DNA of 64,000 bases. Source: Nitrosospira sp. Nsp11. GTDB taxonomy: Bacteria > Pseudomonadota > Gammaproteobacteria > Burkholderiales > Nitrosomonadaceae. The stretch is from NCBI RefSeq assembly GCF_900142705.1, contig NZ_FRBV01000012.1:1-64000 (forward strand), written 5' to 3'. Shown here piece after piece: positions 49,746 through 57,252 of the stretch (the stretch's first letter is position 1; the number at the start of each line of letters is the position of its first letter). The position numbers were made by a program, and so were the translations under genes. The notes under the pieces are model-generated. The model saw only the letters and a program-made list of their open reading frames with translations, searched no databases and was not told the origin of the DNA.

Positions 49746-50210
49746 ATGAAAACAATAAATATTGTTGCCGCGTTGCCCCTGCTTGGCTTGCTGGCTTCGT
49801 TGAGTTCTCCCGTAACAGCAACCGTCGATAATTCCGATATCCCGCCGGAGCAGGATGCCCCAACCGGAAGCAACCACGAAGCCATAGCGAAATACTATGA
49901 AGATGAGGCCAGAAAGCGGCATGAGATTGTGGCCAAATACTATGAAGATGAAGCCAGGAAGGCACAGGCAAAGACGAGAGAATTAAAACTGTTACTTGAG
50001 CATTACGAGGAAAAAAGCTATCTCTACGGGAAAAAATCTCAGGATCTGCAAGCGCATACCACCGCGTTAATACGCAAGTATGAAAAAGCCGCGAAGGCGG
50101 ATGCGAAGGAAGCTGCCACTCACCGGCAGATCGCCTTAAAATTTAAAGAAAAAAATTACGCTGCCGCACCCAGCGTACAAGAATTTAGGGTCGTAAATGA
50201 ATCTCACTAG
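49746..50210 (+). CDS. Exported coiled-coil protein, paralogue of the lipoprotein at 52622
   Basis: A 154-residue protein from ATG 49746; the 28-codon longer frame lacks support. A signal peptide (INIVAALPLLGLLASLSSPVTA) leads into a charged helical region. It contains two tandem copies of a short unit (IAKYYEDEARKRHE / VAKYYEDEARKAQA) and then LLEHYEEKSYLYGKKSQDLQAHTTALIRKYEKAAKADAKEAATHRQIA in three consecutive stretches shared almost residue for residue with the protein at 52622-53050. No enzymatic motif. Probably periplasmic or envelope-associated; family function unknown. Confidence 0.75.
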   Translation: MKTINIVAALPLLGLLASLSSPVTATVDNSDIPPEQDAPTGSNHEAIAKYYEDEARKRHEIVAKYYEDEARKAQAKTRELKLLLEHYEEKSYLYGKKSQDLQAHTTALIRKYEKAAKADAKEAATHRQIALKFKEKNYAAAPSVQEFRVVNESH

Positions 50211-50516
50211 TGGGTTTCGACAGGATAACTGAGGATTTTTCGCCAGGCCGAGCAATCCCGCCAGCCTGGCGCAATGCGTTGGCATTGCCCCCACCCCTTC
50301 CACCCTATTGATCCTTAGCGCCCAAAATCCACCCATCTTTGCCGATGCGAATAAGGCGGTGTTGCGCTATCGGCGAGCACGGAAATCTTTAAAACCTGAT
50401 CGACCTATGTCGGTGGTTTCCGACGCCGGGGTTGCTTCAACTGATGAAATCGATGAACGATCCGGACGTCCGGCGGGCGCTTTATTTCGTTATCTGCTTT
50501 TGAAGTCACCGGAGAC
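50211..50516. other. Intergenic stretch before the DoxX gene
   Basis: About 305 bases. A 70-codon plus-strand frame (50308-50520) ends in an ATGA overlap with the DoxX start, but has no recognisable content or ribosome binding site, so it is not called. Nothing else seen. Confidence 0.4.
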
Positions 50517-50927
50517 ATGATAGTGCGCAATCCGTTTCACAATGATAACCTCGGTAAATTGATCCTCCGCGTTACGGTAGGAACGCTGATACTTTTCCAT
50601 GGCGTACACAAGATACTCAATCCAGGCTCTCTCGATTTCATCAGCAAGCAACTCACTGGCAATAATCTACCTCAGGCCCTGGCTTATGGGGTTTATCTGG
50701 GTGAGGTTATCGCACCCCTAATGATAATCCTGGGAATTTTTTCACGCCTCGGCGGTTTACTTGTTTTCGGCAATATGATGTTTGCACTTTTTCTGGCACA
50801 CCGCAGCCAGCTGTTTACTTTGACGACTTCAGGTGGCTGGGCGCTGGAATTACAGGGTTTTTATCTATTTTCGGGTCTCGCGGTATTATTCCTGGGCAGC
50901 GGCCGGATGGCAATCAGACCGGATTAG
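50517..50927 (+). CDS. DoxX family membrane protein
   Basis: A 136-residue integral membrane protein with four hydrophobic helices and the DoxX signature LILRVTVGTLILFHGVHKI near the N-terminus and YGVYLGEVIAPLMIILGIFSRLGGLLVFGNM. The ATG lies only two bases after GGAG; GTG two codons later (50523) has better spacing and may be the true start. DoxX-like proteins are linked to thiosulfate:quinone reductase or redox stress in some organisms; nothing here fixes a role. Confidence 0.85.
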   Translation: MIVRNPFHNDNLGKLILRVTVGTLILFHGVHKILNPGSLDFISKQLTGNNLPQALAYGVYLGEVIAPLMIILGIFSRLGGLLVFGNMMFALFLAHRSQLFTLTTSGGWALELQGFYLFSGLAVLFLGSGRMAIRPD

Positions 50928-50995
50928 TGTGGTAGCATAGTCAGCTCTACCGTTTAAGCTGTTTACAAGATTAATTAGCACGGGTAATTACCACC

Positions 50996-51709
50996 ATGAG
51001 CACCGTCAATTCTGGAAAATACCGCTGGCATTCATTCGACGATCTGTCAGCTTTACAGGAAGCAGCGCTAGGCGCCATTCTCGACGGTGCCTCGATGGCG
51101 ATACAGGAACGCGGACGTTTCAATCTCGTACTGGCTGGCGGTGAAACCCCGCGAGGAATTTATCAGCGGTTGCGATCGGCCCCTACGGATTGGACTGCCT
51201 GGCACATCTATTTTGGCGATGAGCGCTGCATGCCGCCAACGGTGGAAGAGTTGAATTTTTGTATGGCCGGGGAAGCATGGCTTAAGCATGTGCCCATTCC
51301 CCCCAGCCAGGTACATGCAATACCGAGCGAGATTCGTGCGGATAAAGCAGCTAATGAATATGCACAAACCCTACGGGGCGTTGACATGTTCGATCTGACC
51401 TTGCTTGGGCTCGGGGAAGATGGCCATACTGCAAGCCTTTTTCCCGGTAACGAATGGGGCACTGCTCCGGATTCTCCCGATGCACTGGCGATTTTCAATT
51501 CGCCCAAGCGGCCGCCCCAGCGGGTATCGCTCAGTGCCGCGCGGCTAAGCCGTTCACGTCAGATAATTTTTCTGGTGAGTGGCGCATCGAAGCATAAAGC
51601 AGTGGCAAGGTGGCGTGCTGGGGAGAATATCCCTGCGCGAGCGATAATGGGTGAAACGGGTGTCGATGTGCTGGTGGAATCCGCTTTATTGCTGCCGCTT
51701 GCGGGATGA
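50996..51709 (+). CDS. pgl: 6-phosphogluconolactonase
   Basis: Second enzyme of the oxidative pentose phosphate pathway, hydrolysing 6-phosphogluconolactone. The 237-residue DevB/SOL-type protein shows NLVLAGGETPRGIYQRL near residue 42, WHIYFGDERCMPP near 75 and the signature FDLTLLGLGEDGHTASLFPG near 140. Neither zwf nor gnd is adjacent. Shares a bidirectional terminator with the convergent regulator. Confidence 0.92.
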   Translation: MSTVNSGKYRWHSFDDLSALQEAALGAILDGASMAIQERGRFNLVLAGGETPRGIYQRLRSAPTDWTAWHIYFGDERCMPPTVEELNFCMAGEAWLKHVPIPPSQVHAIPSEIRADKAANEYAQTLRGVDMFDLTLLGLGEDGHTASLFPGNEWGTAPDSPDALAIFNSPKRPPQRVSLSAARLSRSRQIIFLVSGASKHKAVARWRAGENIPARAIMGETGVDVLVESALLLPLAG

Positions 51710-51756
51710 TGCACTGAACCCTCAGGCAGAAGAGAAAAGAAAGAGAAAGGCAAAAA

Positions 51757-51781
51757 AAAGGAGTAGAAGCTACTCCTTTTT
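51757..51781. terminator. Bidirectional terminator between pgl and the HTH regulator
   Basis: AAAAGGAGTAG and CTACTCCTTTT form a perfect 11-bp stem with a three-base loop. A-rich and T-rich flanks make it work on both strands. It overlaps the last codons of the regulator gene. Confidence 0.88.
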
Positions 51782-52411
51782 AGGCAAAAATCTGAATCTA
51801 CAAAGATCACCACCGCGAGCCATGCATTCGTGGTGCTCAACCTTGGTATCGGTAAACGTTTCCATCAGGCCTTTATCCAGGTGGCAGATTTCCAGATCTT
51901 TTACCGCCATCTGATGAAAGACACAGTTATCGGCTTCAATAACCGGCTCGCCGCCCGGCAATGTCGCATTTCTCGCATTGTAACCGAGCTGATCCATTAC
52001 CTCGGCAAGCTTTTCAACCTTTTCCTGTTGCGTGGTCAGTTCCGGGTACTGGCTTCGTATCTGCCGCGCTATACCTGCGCCAATATCATTCAACCGCTTA
52101 CCCATGTTTTCCGCACCTTCTTCACGCTGAACCGACGCCAGCACCAGTTGCGCAAGCCACGAATATTGACGGGGAAAACTTTCCTGGCCAAGCTCGGTGA
52201 GAACATAAAGTTGCTGAGGACGGCCTCCTCCAGATGGGCGCGTAGCACCTGCCGCAATCAATCCTGCCGCTTCCAGGGATGCGAGGTGCTGTCGCACGGC
52301 ATTTCGGGTAATTTCAAGCCCTTTCGAAAGCTCATCCACACTCATGCCGGTTCTGTTTCCACGCAATAGCTTGAGTAACTGCTTTTGACGCGCACCCATT
52401 TTATTAACCAT
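51770..52411 (-). CDS. HTH transcriptional regulator with Cys-rich sensor (SufR-like)
   Basis: A 213-residue regulator. An ArsR/DeoR-type winged helix (QLLKLLRGNRTGMSVDELSKGLEITRNAVRQHLASLEAAGLI) fills residues 10-55. The C-terminal domain has four cysteines in DNCVFHQMAVKDLEICHLDKG and HHECMARGGDLCRFRF, a layout like the Fe-S-binding region of SufR-type repressors (Cys-x12-Cys, then Cys-x7-Cys here). It may therefore sense iron-sulfur status, oxygen or nitric oxide. It is not next to suf or isc genes. The divergent neighbour at 52622 is a candidate target. Confidence 0.82.
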   Translation of the reverse strand: MVNKMGARQKQLLKLLRGNRTGMSVDELSKGLEITRNAVRQHLASLEAAGLIAAGATRPSGGGRPQQLYVLTELGQESFPRQYSWLAQLVLASVQREEGAENMGKRLNDIGAGIARQIRSQYPELTTQQEKVEKLAEVMDQLGYNARNATLPGGEPVIEADNCVFHQMAVKDLEICHLDKGLMETFTDTKVEHHECMARGGDLCRFRFLPKKE

Positions 52412-52621
52412 TTGGTTATACCTCCTTGCCCCCTCTGCTTTAAAAATTCGAAAAAATTGTTATAACGCATTTATCACTATACGCTATCTTGATACTTTAC
52501 ACATAAAATAGTTGACAAATTCAAGCTCATTCCATACAATTTTTTCTCAGATAAATAATTTATTGTAGCCCTTGCTTCGCCACTTTTGGAGCACTCGCTC
52601 GATTCTAAAGGAGAGCGCGGC
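52412..52621. promoter_or_regulatory. Divergent promoter region of HTH regulator and lipoprotein gene
   Basis: A 210-base AT-rich gap between the divergent genes. It has TATAACGCATTTATCACTATA-like AT stretches around 52458-52480, suitable for promoters and an operator of the regulator. No symmetrical operator could be pinned down. Confidence 0.35.
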
Positions 52622-53050
52622 ATGAGAACAAGAAATTTATTCCCAGCCTTATCCCTCATCTTATTGGCCGCCTGCGCGCAGATGAGCCCTCACGAAGCCC
52701 TTCAGAACACCAATATCAGAAAAGCCTCCCAGAATGCCAGAACGCGCAGCGACCATGATGCTCTGACGCAGTATTTTGAAAATACAGCGAGAGAAATGCA
52801 GGCGAAGGCGAAGGAGCAAAAGAAATTACTTGAGCACTACGAAGAGAAAGGCTATCTCTATGGCCGTCGAGCCCAAGATTTGAAATCGCATACTTCTGCT
52901 TTGGTTCGTAAATACGAAGCAAACGCGGAAGAAAGCATAAAAGAAGCCGCGGCTCACCGGCAAATGGCATCAGAACAGGCACAACGCGAATTTGCCGCCC
53001 GCGAAGGGCAAATTGTAGATGCTGCGAAGCTCAATCCCAATTCCAATTAG
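52622..53050 (+). CDS. Coiled-coil lipoprotein, paralogue of the protein at 49746
   Basis: A 142-residue protein. AAGGAGA seven bases upstream decides ATG 52622. The N-terminus is a lipoprotein signal with lipobox LLAAC (Cys17). The rest is highly charged helix with LTQYFENTAREMQAKAKEQK followed by LLEHYEEKGYLYGRRAQDL, KSHTSALVRKYEANAEESI and KEAAAHRQMASEQ, matching the paralogue at about two of three positions with no gaps. This copy is membrane-anchored, the other is predicted soluble. Function unknown; the shared HYEEKxYLYG and HRQxA motifs define the family. Confidence 0.78.
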   Translation: MRTRNLFPALSLILLAACAQMSPHEALQNTNIRKASQNARTRSDHDALTQYFENTAREMQAKAKEQKKLLEHYEEKGYLYGRRAQDLKSHTSALVRKYEANAEESIKEAAAHRQMASEQAQREFAAREGQIVDAAKLNPNSN

Positions 53051-53110
53051 GTTCCAACTGACCCCCAACGAAACCATCACGAAACATGCCGGTCTAGCCT
53101 GGCTGGCGGT

Positions 53111-53893
53111 TCAGTCCCTCCATGCCGGAAATCTTGGCAAGCCCAGGAAAAAATCCATATCGTGATTGGGCCAAAGCTGTGCGTTTTCTGCGCGCGCGAG
53201 CGCCTTTAGCTTACGAATGCTCGCGAGCGCCAGTGCTTCGTTATCCTGCCAGCAGTAGCCCGGAGCGATTTCTTCGTCCAGGTTTTCCACCAGATCCGCT
53301 GCATCCCCACACAAGATGACTGGCGGCCCTTTTTGCAGTTCAATGAACAGCGACATATGTCCGGCAGTATGCCCAGGGCTGGCAACCGCTTGCACGCCAG
53401 GGGTCAGCATATACTCTCCAGTCATTATCTCCCATTGCCCCGCACTCGCCAGCTCATCGGCAAACACGCTGCCATCCTGCCCGGTGCGCGCTGCCGCCAC
53501 TTCCTCAGCCTGAACATGCACATCGCAACCCGGCAGGTCGCAAAGGCCGCCTGCGTGGTCGAAATGCAAATGCCCGATAAACACGACATCGATATCGGAT
53601 GGCCCGAGCCCCAACCGTGCAAGATAGCGAGGGATACGTTGCCCTTCCTCCATGGCAGGCGGCGCGAATGAATGACGCATGGGCTCGAAATATTTTGTGC
53701 GCAACGCTGGATCAGCAAGCTTGCGATAGTCGCAACCGACATCATAGAGGATGCGTCCATTTGGCGTTTCGACCAAATAGGCAAGAATCGGCGCATCGAT
53801 ATACCTGCCATGGCCGCGGTTGCGTGTCGAGATTGTCTTCTCGTAGCGATGCGTGCCTGTCAACAGTGGCCAAATCTTCGTATCGCGAGACAT
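53111..53893 (-). CDS. Metallo-beta-lactamase-fold hydrolase, N-acyl-homoserine lactonase-like
   Basis: A 260-residue member of the MBL superfamily close to AttM/BlcC-type lactonases. The dinuclear zinc motif HLHFDHAGG is near residue 107, with later ligands in SPGHTAGHMSLFIE and ILCGDAADL; the N-terminus has YDVGCDYRKLAD. Such enzymes open the lactone ring of acyl-homoserine lactones or gamma-butyrolactone. No luxI or luxR homologue is in the window. Flanked by the paralogous lipoprotein and a small membrane protein. Confidence 0.85.
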   Translation of the reverse strand: MSRDTKIWPLLTGTHRYEKTISTRNRGHGRYIDAPILAYLVETPNGRILYDVGCDYRKLADPALRTKYFEPMRHSFAPPAMEEGQRIPRYLARLGLGPSDIDVVFIGHLHFDHAGGLCDLPGCDVHVQAEEVAAARTGQDGSVFADELASAGQWEIMTGEYMLTPGVQAVASPGHTAGHMSLFIELQKGPPVILCGDAADLVENLDEEIAPGYCWQDNEALALASIRKLKALARAENAQLWPNHDMDFFLGLPRFPAWRD

Positions 53894-53949
53894 ATTAATT
53901 TCCCAGTGTTTCCAGACCTCGCCAATGCAGATTGACGTCCTCAGTCACT

Positions 53950-54252
53950 TCAATGGTGTTCAGTCTCGAATGCCGAGTGTTCTGACTGTTCGGGGTGTTC
54001 GGGGTGTTCGGGGTGTTCGGGGTGTTCGGCGGTTTCGTCAATACTTGAATGATTCATCTTGCCGAATATCAGATGAGCGGAAAAATTCAATCCCAAAGGC
54101 ACCAGCAATGCAACCACCAGCAATGCCGCCAGTGCGGTGTTAACGCTTACGTCGATTTCTCCGCGCGCTATTTTCCTGAGAACCCATATAGCCAGACAAA
54201 GCAATCCAGTCAGGATTATGACGCTAATGATTACTAAACCGCTATCAGCCAT
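53950..54252 (-). CDS. Small membrane protein with EHP repeat tail
   Basis: A 100-residue protein with two transmembrane helices (LVIISVIILTGLLCLAIWVL and VNTALAALLVVALLVPLGLNFSAHLIFG) and a C-terminal tail containing EHP repeated four times, then EQSEHS and a His-rich end. The repeats are encoded by a 9-bp microsatellite. The body looks genuine and is common as a hypothetical protein in related bacteria; the His/Glu-rich tail could bind metal. Function unknown. Confidence 0.7.
   Translation of the reverse strand: MADSGLVIISVIILTGLLCLAIWVLRKIARGEIDVSVNTALAALLVVALLVPLGLNFSAHLIFGKMNHSSIDETAEHPEHPEHPEHPEQSEHSAFETEHH
53988..54029. repeat. 9-bp microsatellite inside a coding sequence
   Basis: GTTCGGGGT is repeated four times perfectly (53988-54023), with a fifth partial copy. 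On the minus strand each unit codes for part of Glu-His-Pro. The unit is a multiple of three, so slippage would change tail length without breaking the frame. Confidence 0.95.
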
Positions 54253-54686
54253 GGTTTACCCGGTTTTTGATCGACAATATTACCGTAATTACGGGTTACT
54301 GTTACGCCCAAAATTACGGTTTAGCGTGCCATGAAATGCTGAATGCAACCAGAAAGCAGCAATGTCGAAACTGGACAAGCTCGAATGACACGGGCTTAAT
54401 CGAATCGGCCAGAAAACCTATCTTAAACTTGGACTTGAGGGAAAGCTTGCGATTGACATCCTCGATTATCCCCTTTAGTATTAAGCCCGGATTCGCGCGG
54501 GGCGAACTCCGGAATAAAAACATAGGCAGAATTACAATTCTAACGATGAGTAGATCGCTAATCGTTAAGCTGGTCGCGTTCAAGGTGTTTTTTCCTTTGG
54601 CCAGGGATGTCGAGAATTGTAAGTACCGTTAAGCAAGAGCGGCTGCTATTTCATTAAAACGTAACGTATAGTAAAGGAAAGTGATT
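54253..54686. other. Intergenic region upstream of nitrosocyanin, with a palindrome
   Basis: About 430 AT-rich bases between divergent genes. A perfect palindrome CCGTAATTACGG lies at 54283-54294, and AAATTACGGTTT follows at about 54313. This could be an operator for either neighbour. Open frames here (up to 121 codons) have no ribosome binding site and no recognisable content. Confidence 0.45.
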
Positions 54687-55097
54687 ATGAAAAAAACCAT
54701 AACGATGTTTGCGAGTCTAGCTTTGGGGTTGCTGTTAGTAGGAACCGCGCAGGCAAACGAGCAAAAATTCAAGGTAGTTATCAATGCTTATGACACTACA
54801 ATTCCTGAGCTCAATATAGAAGGTGTGACAGTCAAGAATATTCGCGCGTTCAACGTTATCAACGCGCCCGAGACTTTGGCTGTGAAAAAAGATACCAAGG
54901 TAACGATTACCGTAGAAAACAAATCTCCCATCAGCGAGGGATTTTCCATTGACGAATATGGAATTAAAGAAGTACTCAAGGCCGGAGAAACAAAAGATAT
55001 TACTTTGGTAGCGAAGAAGAGCGGTGCGTTTACAATCTACTGCCAGCTCCATCCTTTGAATGTCCATTTATCGGGCACCTTGAACGTCATAGACTAA
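54687..55097 (+). CDS. ncyA: Nitrosocyanin, red copper protein of ammonia oxidisers
   Basis: A 136-residue exported cupredoxin. Residues 1-23 are a signal peptide ending TAQA. The mature part, [19 protein letters not shown] onward, follows N. europaea nitrosocyanin closely as I remember it. The ligands occur as Glu in PISEGFSI and Cys, His, His in [10 protein letters not shown], at mature positions 61, 96, 99 and 104, each exactly one more than Glu60, Cys95, His98 and His103 of the known protein. Nitrosocyanin is an abundant trimeric periplasmic protein thought to act in electron transfer or catalysis during ammonia oxidation. ATG 54687 follows AAAGGA; GTG two codons earlier is possible. It is monocistronic. 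Confidence 0.95.
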   Translation: MKKTITMFASLALGLLLVGTAQANEQKFKVVINAYDTTIPELNIEGVTVKNIRAFNVINAPETLAVKKDTKVTITVENKSPISEGFSIDEYGIKEVLKAGETKDITLVAKKSGAFTIYCQLHPLNVHLSGTLNVID

Positions 55098-55668
55098 AGT
55101 ACTTTGTACGAAGCCTATGAAGTAGCAGGATCGGCGGCACAGTAGAAAAAACGGAAGCAGCGAAGCTAACATCGACAACAACAGATTGGCGTGCCAATTT
55201 GGTCAATGTCAGCTTCGAAGCTGCCGAGCGCCGAAGCAGAAGTGGTATGGCAGGGCTCTTAAGATCGGAATGCAATAGTTGATAAGGTGCATTTAATCTG
55301 CCATACCGTGGCTGTTCATAATAAGCCTGATACTGCTTAGAAAGGTTATGGAGTATTTCCAGGGAGTAAGTATTGCTCACCCGGAACAATGAAACCCGCT
55401 ACGCAGCGGGTTTTTTATTTGTAGTAAGTAGCATCGATTTAACAGGATAAGCCTCTTCAAAAGCTGGATTACTAAGTTTGATAGAAGTGTGTCTTTATCG
55501 ACTTGGGCGGCCACGCTCAACCGCTTCTGCGTAAACACCAACCCCTTCCTATCACGCCCATACTCCAACCCTTCATTATCGCTTGGATCGTATTTTGTAT
55601 GCCACCGAACAGATAAAACTCGTCAAAAGAGCATAATAAAACCTCAAATCAAAACGAGGAGAATTAAA
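55098..55668. other. Intergenic region downstream of nitrosocyanin
   Basis: About 570 bases without a confident gene. An inverted repeat GGTATGGCAG (55244-55253) and CTGCCATACC (55298-55307) encloses 44 bases, and a strong terminator lies at 55393-55416. Minus-strand frames of 63-100 codons lack ribosome binding sites. The terminator being some 300 bases past ncyA suggests either a long 3' untranslated region or an unannotated small RNA. Confidence 0.4.
55393..55416 (+). terminator. Rho-independent terminator
   Basis: CCCGCT and AGCGGG (55395-55410) with an ACGC loop, followed by TTTTTT. It points in the ncyA direction, about 300 bases after its stop. Confidence 0.88.
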
Positions 55669-55827
55669 ATGACTCTCGGAACGATTCTTATGATTGTGCT
55701 GATACTTGCCCTGGTGGGTGCGATTCCAACATGGGGTTACAGCAGCGGCTGGGGTTATGGACCGAGTGGCGGTATCGGATTCGTGCTGTTAATAGTGCTT
55801 ATTTTGGTTTTGTTGGGGCACATCTAG
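55669..55827 (+). CDS. DUF3309 family small hydrophobic protein
   Basis: A 52-residue protein: hydrophobic helix (ILMIVLILALVGAIP), a glycine/tyrosine/tryptophan linker (TWGYSSGWGYGPSGG) and a second helix (IGFVLLIVLILVLLG). This is the DUF3309 pattern. GAGGAGA six bases upstream of ATG 55669 is strong. Role unknown; members are often stress-induced small membrane proteins. Confidence 0.88.
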   Translation: MTLGTILMIVLILALVGAIPTWGYSSGWGYGPSGGIGFVLLIVLILVLLGHI

Positions 55828-56043
55828 CTTGCTAAGCTGAAAGCTATGCGGAATTACGAGAAGAGGCCCGCCAGTAGCGTATAGATGACAGATAGCCCCA
55901 TGCCGAACCATGCGAGCTAGTAGTATTTGTATGAACTGGTGCGGGGATATCGCTACCAGGGCGACGAAGGCGATGAAGAAGAGGATGAGCAGGGCCATCG
56001 GCAAAAAAAAGTATATTCCCATACTTTCTGGGTGGAATAACAT
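55789..56043 (-). CDS. Possible small membrane protein
   Basis: A frame of about 85 residues from the internal Met (MLFHPESMGIYFFLPMALL), with a strongly hydrophobic stretch (FFLPMALLILFFIAFVALVAI) and a less hydrophobic tail. It overlaps the 3' end of the DUF3309 gene on the opposite strand. The longest version starts within a palindromic repeat and is unlikely. No ribosome binding site is clear, so it may not be a gene. Confidence 0.3.
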   Translation of the reverse strand: MLFHPESMGIYFFLPMALLILFFIAFVALVAISPHQFIQILLARMVRHGAICHLYATGGPLLVIPHSFQLSKLDVPQQNQNKHY

Positions 56044-56090
56044 CAGTTGTTCAAATTTTTCTAATAACTGAAGAATCGCAGCATTAAATA

Positions 56091-56123
56091 CCAATAGGGT
56101 CAGACTTAGTCTGACCCTATTGG
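56091..56123. repeat. Perfect GGGTCAGAC palindrome
   Basis: Fifteen-base arms CCAATAGGGTCAGAC and its complement enclose TTA. It belongs with the related TAGGGTCAGAC copy that the IS3 element has entered at 60701. It lies between convergent or tandem genes and may also serve as a terminator. Confidence 0.9.
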
Positions 56124-56145
56124 CTCTCGATCGGGAGTCGCTGGT

Positions 56146-56613
56146 TTACGAAGTGCGGTCGGCCTGCTTTGCCTTCCACTGCGCGTAAAGGCCCTCTTCG
56201 TCCGCAGGCTTCAACGGCCGTAGCACTACTTCCTGCTGCAAGGGTGGGCGAGCCATCTGTGCATAGACGTCAGCAGTCGACAGTCCATATGGCTCGCCCT
56301 CATCGTTGGAATAGGCGAACCATGCCCGATGGATACCGCACAGGTGCATTGCGGCCAGGCACATGGGGCATGGGTGACCGCTGGCGTAGATTTCGCAGCC
56401 ATCCAGATCGGGACGGCCCAGCACACGGCTGGCTTGGCGGATCGCCTGCATTTCAGCGTGACAGGTCGGATCCTGCGTACTATGAATCTCGTTTACCGCT
56501 TGGGCGATCACCTGCCCTTGGTATACCAGCACCGCACCGAAAGGCCGACCCCCGGCCTTGATATTGGCCCGGGCCAGCGCCAGGGCTTCTCGCATGTGCT
56601 GCTCGCTGCTCAT
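56146..56613 (-). CDS. Nucleoside/guanine deaminase (CDA superfamily)
   Basis: A 155-residue zinc deaminase. The zinc site is TCHAEMQAIR (His and catalytic Glu, about residue 52) and HPCPMCLAAMHLCG (two Cys, about 82). Overall it resembles bacterial guanine deaminase GuaD and related nucleoside deaminases; RPFGAVLVYQG at the N-terminus is typical. Substrate not certain (guanine, cytosine or other). No purine catabolism genes nearby. Confidence 0.85.
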   Translation of the reverse strand: MSSEQHMREALALARANIKAGGRPFGAVLVYQGQVIAQAVNEIHSTQDPTCHAEMQAIRQASRVLGRPDLDGCEIYASGHPCPMCLAAMHLCGIHRAWFAYSNDEGEPYGLSTADVYAQMARPPLQQEVVLRPLKPADEEGLYAQWKAKQADRTS

Positions 56614-56844
56614 GATTGTGCCTTCTTGTAACCCAAGGTCGAGTATGGCGAGCCAGTTGTTTCACCTCACTGATGATGAGGTAGCTTATGATTGCCCGTT
56701 CGTTGTTTATAGGACCATGCCGAGGGTTCTCGTTGTGGAGATATGCGGCTGAGATAACCAGCGTTTCAGTGTGAATATTAATAAAACAGGAAAGATATGG
56801 CAACAAAAACCCGCCTGAGCGGGTTCTGGGCTGCGGTACGAGGC

Positions 56845-57117
56845 TCATTCTGCCAGAAGGTCTACCGGCACATCCAGCGCGCGCGCCAACGCTGACAATA
56901 CTGCTATTGTTCCTGTCCGCTTACCGTTCTCGATCTGGCTCAAGAATGCCTTGCTTATCCCAGCGCTATCTGCCAAGGCTTGCAGGGTCAACTTGCGATA
57001 ATTGCGCCACGCCTTTATCCGATGCGCGCCGTCGAGAGTCGCATACAGGACTTCTGCAGGAATGCGGTTGCCATCGTCAGCCGCCTTAGCCGCTTCATAA
57101 AGCGCAATGTCGTCCAT
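56845..57117 (-). CDS. XRE-family HTH regulator, orphan antitoxin-like
   Basis: A 90-residue protein with a helix-turn-helix (RKLTLQALADSAGISKAFLSQIENGKRTGTIAVLSALARALDVPVDLL) in the C-terminal two thirds and a short N-terminal part (DDIALYEAAKAADDGNRIPAEVLYATLDGAHRI) typical of antitoxins paired with RelE-like toxins. No toxin frame precedes it: only 135 bases separate it from the divergent HigB-like gene. It may be an orphan left after toxin loss and may share the palindromic operator at 57222. Confidence 0.85.
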   Translation of the reverse strand: MDDIALYEAAKAADDGNRIPAEVLYATLDGAHRIKAWRNYRKLTLQALADSAGISKAFLSQIENGKRTGTIAVLSALARALDVPVDLLAE

Positions 57118-57221
57118 ATCAATAAAAACCTATAATTCCGCGCACGCTTCGCGTCAGAAGACAATGATGATGTCCGCACCCAAGCATATTCCCAAGCGCA
57201 GATTGCTTTTTGCGCAGTTTC

Positions 57222-57237
57222 GTATAAAATTTTATAC
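57222..57237. promoter_or_regulatory. 16-bp perfect palindrome, likely operator
   Basis: GTATAAAATTTTATAC lies 15 bases before the ATG of the toxin gene and about 105 bases from the divergent XRE gene. Toxin-antitoxin loci are autoregulated through such palindromes over their promoter, so it is a good candidate for the HigA-type binding site; the -10 element may be within it. Confidence 0.65.
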
Positions 57238-57252
57238 ACAACTATACACCAC

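Noticed and set aside
53988-54029. CRISPR-like array
   Set aside because: The 9-bp units are contiguous with no spacers and lie inside a coding sequence; it is a microsatellite.
54267-54632. 121-codon frame upstream of nitrosocyanin
   Set aside because: No ribosome binding site, no recognisable content, covers the palindrome and promoter region.
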